Of a DNA stretch of 64,000 bases, positions 55,166 to 60,152 are shown piece by piece. Positions within the stretch are counted from its first letter, which is position 1, and each line of letters opens with the position of its first letter. The stretch lies in the NCBI GenBank assembly GCA_937862735.1, contig CALMDH010000045.1, positions 28,462 through 92,461 on the forward strand, written 5' to 3'. The notes under the pieces are model-generated. The model was not told the origin of the DNA. It saw nothing but the letters and a program-made list of their open reading frames with translations, and made no database searches. This DNA is from M0108 sp937862735 (GTDB lineage: Bacteria; Pseudomonadota; Gammaproteobacteria; Chromatiales; Chromatiaceae). The translations under genes were made by a program, and so were the position numbers.

Positions 55166-55930
55166 ATGAAGGACCAATATTTCGGGGACATCAACGACTA
55201 TCGGAAGTACGGACTGTTACGCGCCATCATTCGCGCCAGTGGGTTCCGTATTTTGGTCGCTTGGATGCTGACGCCTGACGATGGCAGTACAGATGGAAAG
55301 TTCATCTCGTATCTGGAGCATCCAGGCAAGTGGTCACGTCACGACCCTGTTCTGTTCCAAGAAATCAAAGAGCTTTTGGTGTCTTGCCGGATGCGCCGAG
55401 TTAGCTTGATCGAAGGTAGTGGCCTTATCCCGAAAGCAGAATACTTCTCCTCACTTGTGCCCGATACAGCTTCAGGCCGAAGTTCGTGGTTCAATTCGCT
55501 TGCCCAGCGGGCGCAAGGTAGAGATTGCGTTTTCCTCGACCCCGACAATGGTTTGGAGGTTAAATCAAAGGCATACGGAGGAAAGGACTCACCAAAGTTT
55601 TTATATTGGCGCGAAGTGGAAGCGCTCTGGGCCTCCGGGAAGTCACTATTGATATACCAGCACTTCATTCGCGAAAATCGACTCAATTTTATCCAGCGCA
55701 TGCTAGAGACTTTGAGGAACGCGACATCCGGCTCCTTCGTTGAGGCATTTTCCACGCCCCACGTCGTTTTTCTTATGGCGTTACAGCCCGAGCACCAAAA
55801 ATTTCATAATGCAATCGTAAGTTCCGTACAAGAAGACTGGGAGGGACAAATTCACCATTGGGAACTAACCCGCGCCCAACAAGGCGCTCCAGCCGACCGC
55901 TCACCCGCTGCGCGGGCTCGCGTCGGCTGA
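55166..55930 (+). CDS. Cassette 3: conserved hypothetical protein with FGDINDYRKYGLLR motif
   Basis: Protein of 254 residues from ATG 55166. A longer frame begins in the attC of the preceding cassette and is not used. The N-terminus MKDQYFGDINDYRKYGLLRA and the block AWMLTPDDGSTDGKFISYL look like a conserved family, but I cannot name it. A central VFLDPDNGLEV followed by LLIYQHFIR resembles the motif IV region of Rossmann methyltransferases or TcmP-like proteins; this is a weak inference. Odd: the last 19 or so residues (RAQQGAPADRSPAARARVG) are encoded by the attC palindrome, because the frame reads through it. Confidence 0.75.
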   Translation: MKDQYFGDINDYRKYGLLRAIIRASGFRILVAWMLTPDDGSTDGKFISYLEHPGKWSRHDPVLFQEIKELLVSCRMRRVSLIEGSGLIPKAEYFSSLVPDTASGRSSWFNSLAQRAQGRDCVFLDPDNGLEVKSKAYGGKDSPKFLYWREVEALWASGKSLLIYQHFIRENRLNFIQRMLETLRNATSGSFVEAFSTPHVVFLMALQPEHQKFHNAIVSSVQEDWEGQIHHWELTRAQQGAPADRSPAARARVG

Positions 55931-55944
55931 GCTCTGCGTTAGGC
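55874..55944 (+). other. attC site of cassette 3
   Basis: 71 bp. R'' GCCCAAC (55874-55880), R' GTTAGGC (55938-55944), central stem cagccgac.../gtcggctg around cccgctgcgcgggc. R'' exactly complements the cassette's own start GTTGGGC (55141). Overlaps the 3' end of the coding region. Confidence 0.88.
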
Positions 55945-55956
55945 GAGGAATGAACT

Positions 55957-56631
55957 ATGGAACCACTTAAGGGTACTAAATTTAATACAACATATGGATT
56001 GCCTGACTATTGGCAAATGGCTTGTTCTGTGTGGATTGAAACATTAAATGAGTTATGTGTAAATTTTAGATATGATGATGCACCTTGGGAGTATCTTGAA
56101 AGAACTAATTCAGCTATTTTAGCTGGGTCATTAAGTGCAAGTGGTGCGCCTGCAATGCCAGAAACATACGTTATGCGAAATGGTGTAACAAGCCAACAGT
56201 CTGAACGTGTTGATATTTGTGTTGTAACAGGCAACGAAAATACTACCATTATTGAGTTAGTGGAGTGTAAATTAGCAGAATATGATGCATCTAGGCTAGC
56301 AACTGCTAGTAAAATAGCTTCCGGATTAAAAAAAGCTTCTAATCAAATAAAAAATATAACAGGTATTCACAGCTTTCAACTTAGCAGTCTTCCACAGAAT
56401 ACTGCGGTTAAACAAACAGCCGTGGTAATAGGTTTACCTTGTTTTGAACCGGGAACATCGCTTCTTACGATGACTAATTCTATCCAAAACATTATTCAAG
56501 CTCTCAAATCTGAACGGTCGATTGACTTAACCGCTTGGTTTTTTCCTGAAACTTACCTTCATAAGCCTAGCAAACGCTATGGAAATAAATTTTATCCAGG
56601 AACTTTTTTAGCTGCGGCTAGGGTAGCTTAG
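55957..56631 (+). CDS. Cassette 4: hypothetical protein, possible PD-(D/E)XK nuclease fold
   Basis: Protein of 224 residues, the most AT-rich gene in the window. No family recognised. The stretch SERVDICVVTGNENTTIIELVECKLAEYD has the spacing of a PD-(D/E)XK site: Asp in the first strand, Glu-x-Lys (ECK) in the next. It is followed by an amphipathic helix, and predicted strands continue (AVVIGLPCF). If correct, the product would be a small endonuclease or a related inactive protein. This is an inference from one motif; no partner gene is present in the cassette. Confidence 0.7.
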   Translation: MEPLKGTKFNTTYGLPDYWQMACSVWIETLNELCVNFRYDDAPWEYLERTNSAILAGSLSASGAPAMPETYVMRNGVTSQQSERVDICVVTGNENTTIIELVECKLAEYDASRLATASKIASGLKKASNQIKNITGIHSFQLSSLPQNTAVKQTAVVIGLPCFEPGTSLLTMTNSIQNIIQALKSERSIDLTAWFFPETYLHKPSKRYGNKFYPGTFLAAARVA

Positions 56632-56710
56632 CGTCTCTGAATTATCTTACTTCCGGTAACTGCGTAGGTCGGGTGCCGTCTTTTTGGTAACCCAAAATTT
56701 AAATCAACCG

Positions 56711-56770
56711 GCCTAACTGGGGCTTGCACCTGACCCCGCTACGCGGGGCAGGTGAAGCAAGGCGTTATGT
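56711..56770 (+). other. attC site of cassette 4
   Basis: 60 bp. R'' GCCTAAC (56711-56717), R' GTTATGT (56764-56770), stem cacctgaccccg/cggggcaggtg around ctacg. R'' exactly complements the cassette's own first bases (GTTAGGC at 55938). About 80 bp of non-coding AT-rich sequence separates the gene from the site. Confidence 0.85.
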
Positions 56771-57270
56771 GGCAGGAGCAAAACCTCGTGGAATACAGCA
56801 TTGAATTTTCAGACCGCTTGATCGAGGCTGCTGAATCGTTTGTCACAAAGACATCCCCAAGTGATGAAGTTGGACGTACGGTTCTATACTTGAGCTTGCT
56901 TTCTTGCGAGATTTCTCTTAAGGCTCTCTTAGAACGAGCAGGATATACATTGGAAGAACTTAAGAAGCGGTCACACGACCTCAATGGCTTACTAAAAGAC
57001 ATCTGCGCCTGCGAGCTAACTGACACGCGAGTTGGCAATTCGTTGCCGTTATCAGCCTCAAGGTTATTGTCCCAGGAAGTAGTTGCAAGTACATCGAACG
57101 GCACAGTTGGAGCTTTGCTTAGCGCCGAAAGTGTTGGGGCTTCCAAATACCCAAACGACATTAGATACGGGGAACTCGTCACTCACTTCCCACCACTTAT
57201 AATGCTCTCATGCGCTAAAGTTGTTTCCAAATGGGCAAAAGATAATCTGGAACAGATTAAACGGAAGTAG
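56767..57270 (+). CDS. Cassette 5: HEPN-like protein
   Basis: Protein of 167 residues. The ATG at 56767 lies inside the core box (GTTATGT) created by cassette insertion. An in-frame ATG 15 bp upstream belongs to the neighbouring cassette and is not used. All-helical; RTVLYLSLLSCEISLKALLERAG followed by KKRSHDLNGLLKDI resembles HEPN/AbiV-like domains, in which a conserved Glu/Ser helix precedes an R..HDL motif of RNA-cleaving families. The second half is unlike anything I know. It shares its cassette with the next gene, so a two-component toxin-antitoxin or defence pair is possible. Confidence 0.7.
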   Translation: MWQEQNLVEYSIEFSDRLIEAAESFVTKTSPSDEVGRTVLYLSLLSCEISLKALLERAGYTLEELKKRSHDLNGLLKDICACELTDTRVGNSLPLSASRLLSQEVVASTSNGTVGALLSAESVGASKYPNDIRYGELVTHFPPLIMLSCAKVVSKWAKDNLEQIKRK

Positions 57271-57302
57271 CCGCACAACAAGTATTTTCGGCAGAACCAG
57301 AA

Positions 57303-57701
57303 ATGAATGTTACACGCGTCAACCCAGGACATTATGTTTTTGAATCCGATCATGAGTATGGCGAACACTTCTCTGGGCAAATATTGCGCCGGGGATATAA
57401 AGACTGGAGAGTTGTACCTGATCAGTTAGAAGGCCCGTCTACCATAACTCGAACTCTTGAGGACGCGGAAACTTATCTGCGATCGTTCGAAACGAGAAGC
57501 TTCTACCCTTACGAAGAAAGCGATGACCTGTCTTTCGTGTATCAATATGGAGACAACGAAGAGGTATTCGGCGAGTTCTTCGAACAGGAAGGGGCTTGGA
57601 AGATCAGAGTTGCGGACGTCGGAGTTCTCGAACCAGAGTTTGGAACATTGCTCGGGGCGCAACTTTACGTTCGTTCCGGAGCTTTCGACAATAACGTTTG
57701 A
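57303..57701 (+). CDS. Cassette 5: hypothetical protein
   Basis: Protein of 132 residues, acidic (many Glu/Asp), 32 bp after the HEPN-like gene and in the same cassette, since no attC lies between them. Sequence features: VNPGHYVFESDHEYGEHFSGQILRRG and a Tyr/Glu-rich second half with YQYGDNEEVFGEFF. No recognised domain. Its acidic nature and its position as second gene would suit an antitoxin or inhibitor, but this is speculation. Confidence 0.65.
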   Translation: MNVTRVNPGHYVFESDHEYGEHFSGQILRRGYKDWRVVPDQLEGPSTITRTLEDAETYLRSFETRSFYPYEESDDLSFVYQYGDNEEVFGEFFEQEGAWKIRVADVGVLEPEFGTLLGAQLYVRSGAFDNNV

Positions 57702-57707
57702 TTGGCC

Positions 57708-57812
57708 ACATAACAAATGGCTCAACGCCGGCCCAATTCCGCGCACCCACCTCATCGCAATATTTGGAGGCCGTGCCAGCGCGGTATTGGGCGGGCTAGC
57801 CAGTCGTTATGT
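57708..57812 (+). other. attC site of cassette 5
   Basis: 105 bp, the longest. R'' ACATAAC (57708-57714), R' GTTATGT (57806-57812), long palindrome ggctcaacgccggcccaat.../attgggcgggctagcc. R'' exactly complements the cassette's own start (GTTATGT at 56764), which shows that 56765-57806 is one cassette with two genes. Confidence 0.88.
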
Positions 57813-57835
57813 GTGAATAGCGAAGGTAAAATCAT

Positions 57836-58219
57836 ATGCCGGAATGTACATGTCGTGGAGGGAATCCGAATTGCTTCAAGTGTGGTGGCTGGGGATGGAT
57901 TGGAGATGGCATCTCTAAGCACAGGGCGTCTGCTTCTTCCGGTCCACTTCTACCAGGCAAGTCGGTGCGAGTAAGGACCAGCAAAAGAAAGACAGCACGG
58001 AATATCCCATGTCCTTACTGCAAGAAAAAAGTTGCAAATCTAGATCATCATGTAAGCGTCACTCATCCAAATGAATGGTCACAATACGCAGAACTGGATA
58101 ATGTGAAAAGCAATCTCATTGCGAAAAAATTAATTCGGTGCTTTAAATGTGGCGCATTGGTGAGAAGTATTGAAAAACACCTACAAAAGGCGCATGGCAT
58201 TGAAGAAGAAAGCACATAA
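57836..58219 (+). CDS. Cassette 6: zinc-binding protein with C4-type and C2H2-type fingers
   Basis: Protein of 127 residues. Cys-rich N-terminus (CTCRGGNPNCFKCGGWGWIGDG, a DnaJ/zinc-ribbon-like CxC...CxxC set). It is followed by a basic linker (KSVRVRTSKRKTARN) and two C2H2-like fingers: CPYCKKKVANLDHHVSVTH, and CFKCGALVRSIEKHLQKAH near the C-terminus. The pattern suggests a small nucleic-acid-binding protein. Family not recognised. The stop codon overlaps the attC R'' box. Confidence 0.75.
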   Translation: MPECTCRGGNPNCFKCGGWGWIGDGISKHRASASSGPLLPGKSVRVRTSKRKTARNIPCPYCKKKVANLDHHVSVTHPNEWSQYAELDNVKSNLIAKKLIRCFKCGALVRSIEKHLQKAHGIEEEST

Positions 58220-58288
58220 CTTCCGGCTACATCCGACCGCCCAAAGCGCGGCCGCGCTTTGGGCGGTCGGGTGAGCCAGGCGTTGGGC
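58214..58288 (+). other. attC site of cassette 6
   Basis: 75 bp. R'' ACATAAC (58214-58220), R' GTTGGGC (58282-58288), near-perfect stem ccgaccgcccaaagcgcggc/gccgcgctttgggcggtcgg. R'' exactly complements the cassette's own start GTTATGT (57806). Confidence 0.9.
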
Positions 58289-58300
58289 GCGGGAACGAAG

Positions 58301-58387
58301 ATGCCGCGAGCCGCAGACGAACTACAACTCAGATGGGCCGCCAAGAAGTCAACGACCAACCCCGGAGCATTAGCCTCAAGCATTTAG
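58301..58387 (+). CDS. Cassette 7: possible 28-residue leader peptide
   Basis: Short ORF (MPRAADELQLRWAAKKSTTN...) starting 13 bp after the attC core, with GGGAACGAAG before the ATG, and ending 9 bp before the next gene. Such leader peptides can help translate cassette genes. It may also be chance. Confidence 0.35.
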   Translation: MPRAADELQLRWAAKKSTTNPGALASSI

Positions 58388-58395
58388 AGAACATC

Positions 58396-58797
58396 ATGAA
58401 ACCGCCAAAGTGCATTGCCGATGCTAACTTCGGAGAACTGTCGCTTGTAGATGAATCGGCATACAGCGCAGAGGTTTCATGGGGCCGTGAATTGGCCATT
58501 CAATTGTATATTCATTTCGATGGTGAGAACCATCAGCGGTGCATTGAGAACGCGTGGGAAGTTTTCTCTGCCGTCCGTGAGAATGAGATAGAAATTCTCC
58601 GCCAGGCCGTTGCTGCGGCTGAAGTATCTGAGCTTGCATTTGATGAGTTTTGCGATAATGAACTCGTCGAGCGAGTGATCGAGATATGGCCAAATGGCGA
58701 AGGTCAGTTGGCTTACTTCTTGTTCATGCTCGGGTCCCTCTCAGTTCTATTCTCCCGAGATGCGGTATTCAAGGAGGCAGTGGCAATGCCTGGTTGA
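58396..58797 (+). CDS. Cassette 7: hypothetical protein
   Basis: Protein of 133 residues from ATG 58396 (MKPPKCIADANFGELSLVDES), chosen over an in-frame ATG 63 bp upstream that overlaps a short leader ORF. Acidic; ELAIQLYIHFDGENHQRCIENAWEVFSAVRE is a striking conserved-looking segment. Not recognised. It resembles DUF-type proteins often carried by integrons, but I cannot assign it. About 85 bp of non-coding sequence follows before attC. Confidence 0.65.
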   Translation: MKPPKCIADANFGELSLVDESAYSAEVSWGRELAIQLYIHFDGENHQRCIENAWEVFSAVRENEIEILRQAVAAAEVSELAFDEFCDNELVERVIEIWPNGEGQLAYFLFMLGSLSVLFSRDAVFKEAVAMPG

Positions 58798-58883
58798 GCC
58801 TCAAGCGCGGGGGCACTTCGGGCTCACACCAGAGAACCAGAGAACGGCAACAGACCGCTATGGATTCGTCAGCCCAACTAATC

Positions 58884-58974
58884 GCCCAACAAGCACCTCG
58901 GCCCGCCGACCGTTGCCGCGCCGGAGCGCAGCGACGGCGCGGCAACGGTCGGCGGGCCAGGCTTAACGTTGGGC
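58884..58974 (+). other. attC site of cassette 7
   Basis: 91 bp. R'' GCCCAAC (58884-58890), R' GTTGGGC (58968-58974), very strong stem ggcccgccgaccgttgccgc/gcggcaacggtcggcgggcc with loop gccggagcgcagcgac. R'' exactly complements the cassette's own start (GTTGGGC at 58282). Confidence 0.92.
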
Positions 58975-59008
58975 GATAATATAGGCACAACCTACGGGCG
59001 AGCTTTCT

Positions 59009-59290
59009 ATGAATTTCGAGTGGGATATTCGCAAAGCCGCTACAAACGAAGCAAAACACAAGGTTACGTTTGCGGTGGCGATTGCGGTATTTCAGGATTC
59101 TCTGTCGATGACCTATCCTGACATGGACCACTCGGCGGAAGAGGATCGGTTTTTGATCATCGGGGCAACAGGGGCCGGAAAGGTGTTGGTTGTTTCCCAT
59201 GTTTTTCGTGAAGAAGCCATCCGGATCATTAGTGCCAGAAAAGCGACGGCAAGCGAGCGTGCATTCTATGAACAGCAATCACACCACTAG
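59009..59290 (+). CDS. brnT: Cassette 8: BrnT-family toxin
   Basis: Protein of 93 residues. FEWDIRKAATNEAKHKVTFAVA matches the BrnT signature (FEWD..K...N..KH.V.F). The rest (FQDSLSMTYPDMDHSAEEDRFLIIG, VLVVSHVFREEAIRIISARKATASERAFYE) is equally typical, with the R-IISAR-A catalytic region. BrnT is a ribonuclease of the RelE-like fold in type II toxin-antitoxin systems. The antitoxin gene overlaps its 3' end by 23 bp. Confidence 0.93.
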   Translation: MNFEWDIRKAATNEAKHKVTFAVAIAVFQDSLSMTYPDMDHSAEEDRFLIIGATGAGKVLVVSHVFREEAIRIISARKATASERAFYEQQSHH

Positions 59291-59534
59291 CGAAAGCGAC
59301 GACATGCGCCCCGAATATGACTTCGCTAACATGAAGGGTGGCGTGCGTGGGAAGTACGCAAAAATGTTCGATGGCATGGTAACAACAGTACTTCTCGATT
59401 CGGACGTTGCAGAGGTCTTTCCAGATTCGGCGTCTGTCAATGAAGCGCTCCGAACCCTAGTCAGGATTCTCCGTAAATCAGGGACGGACCACGCTACTGA
59501 TACAGACAGAAGAATAGAATCGCCCAACAAGTGA
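59268..59534 (+). CDS. Cassette 8: BrnA-like antitoxin
   Basis: Protein of 88 residues from ATG 59268, which overlaps brnT; ATG 59304 is an alternative. MRPEYDFANMKGGVRGKYAK is the common N-terminus of short antitoxins paired with BrnT-like toxins. The following MVTTVLLDSDVAEVFPDSASVNEALRTLV is a ribbon-helix-helix-like DNA-binding segment. It should neutralise the toxin and repress the cassette. The last residues and the stop fall in the attC R'' box. Confidence 0.85.
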   Translation: MNSNHTTSESDDMRPEYDFANMKGGVRGKYAKMFDGMVTTVLLDSDVAEVFPDSASVNEALRTLVRILRKSGTDHATDTDRRIESPNK

Positions 59535-59614
59535 ATAAACGGCGACCCAGAAACCGCGGTCGGTTCTGTGGCCAAATTCGAGCTTATCGTGCGCGATTTT
59601 TGGGCGCGTTAATC
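59522..59614 (+). other. attC site of cassette 8
   Basis: 93 bp. R'' GCCCAAC (59522-59528) exactly complements the cassette's own start (GTTGGGC at 58968). R' is taken as GTTAATC (59608-59614), which fits the consensus less well. The inner stem is weaker than in the other sites. Right boundary is uncertain. Confidence 0.65.
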
Positions 59615-59622
59615 TGAACTTT

Positions 59623-59853
59623 ATGCACGTAAGCCATAGGGACGCCATGCGCAGATTCAGAGAGCACACATTCAAGCTGTCAGAGTTCGACCTCAGTTCC
59701 GAGTCGGTTTGCAACATATTCGTCATTAAAGTGTTTCACCAGTACGAACACCGCAACGAGTGGGTAAACTGGGACGGTGACACTAACATCGTTCACAGAG
59801 GCGGCCTTTTTGACCTACCAGAATCCGCCCCCTTACGAGAAGTTGGTTGGTGA
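59623..59853 (+). CDS. Cassette 9 region: short hypothetical ORF
   Basis: Protein of 76 residues after the last recognisable attC. A start at ATG 59647 is equally possible. No motif recognised (KLSEFDLSSESVCNIFVIKVFHQYEH). It overlaps the toxin remnant in another frame. May be a remnant rather than a functional gene. Confidence 0.35.
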   Translation: MHVSHRDAMRRFREHTFKLSEFDLSSESVCNIFVIKVFHQYEHRNEWVNWDGDTNIVHRGGLFDLPESAPLREVGW

Positions 59854-59965
59854 TCTTGCGGGCGCATATTCGCGCCGCATCAACATCCAACACCGCATCG
59901 TATATCAGGTTCTCGAGGCGGAGCACGTCGTTAAAGTGCTACGCCTCTGGACGCATTACGAGTAG
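59777..59965 (+). pseudogene. Truncated Txe/YoeB-family toxin
   Basis: The open frame encodes 62 residues, of which NPPPYEKLVGDLAGAYSRRINIQHRIVYQVL and HVVKVLRLWTHYE are the C-terminal two thirds of a YoeB/Txe-type mRNA interferase, including the catalytic-end His-Tyr. The N-terminal 30-40 residues (first helices) and the usual upstream Phd/YefM antitoxin gene are missing. The preceding sequence is unrelated. Probably the 3' remainder of a toxin-antitoxin cassette broken by deletion or recombination. No attC follows it. Confidence 0.75.
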
Positions 59966-60022
59966 CGAGAGTTGCCCGCTAATCTGGTAAGGGGGGGTGT
60001 TTAACCCACCCTCCCCACACCA

Positions 60023-60150
60023 ACTGGCATCGAAATAGCCCATCCAACCCCGGCCGAATTCGGCGCGCTTCTGGAACCGGTAGGCCATGGACACGCCCCA
60101 TCTCCTCCCGGTCAGCCTTCTCAGGCGGTGACGGAAGTCGTGATAGGCGC
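60023..60150 (-). pseudogene. Group II intron reverse transcriptase/maturase relic (IIC-attC type)
   Basis: The minus-strand translation reads FRHRLRRLTGRRWGVSMAYR then EFGRGWMGYFDAS. This matches the thumb/maturase segment of group II intron proteins (LTxRxxGVSMxYR...LRGWMGYF), especially those of class IIC introns that target attC sites. Only about 43 residues remain; the catalytic YADD domain and the intron RNA domain V were not found. It is opposite in direction to the cassettes, as known for IIC-attC introns, and begins 3 bp after the stop of the kinase gene. Confidence 0.7.
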
Positions 60151-60152
60151 GT

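Larger units (their letters stand above)
53611..60150 (+). mobile_element. Degenerate integron: truncated integrase, attI-like site, about nine gene cassettes, group II intron relic
   Basis: Region of about 6.5 kb with AT-richer, patchy composition inside GC-rich chromosome. Seen directly: an integrase N-terminal remnant reading left (to 53968), a repeat-rich attI-like segment (53988-54072), and then genes all reading right. Eight attC-like palindromic sites of 60-105 bp separate them, with consensus core boxes RYYYAAC and GTTRRRY. At the far end is a leftward maturase-like fragment. No complete integrase is present, so the array should be immobile unless served in trans. Left and right borders coincide with the upstream region of a TtrR-like regulator and the stop codon of a TtrS-like kinase. 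Confidence 0.88.

Noticed and set aside
57271..57302. Possible attC between the two genes of cassette 5
   Set aside because: Contains gcacaac but no matching R' box or palindrome; the cassette-end boxes show that both genes are in one cassette.
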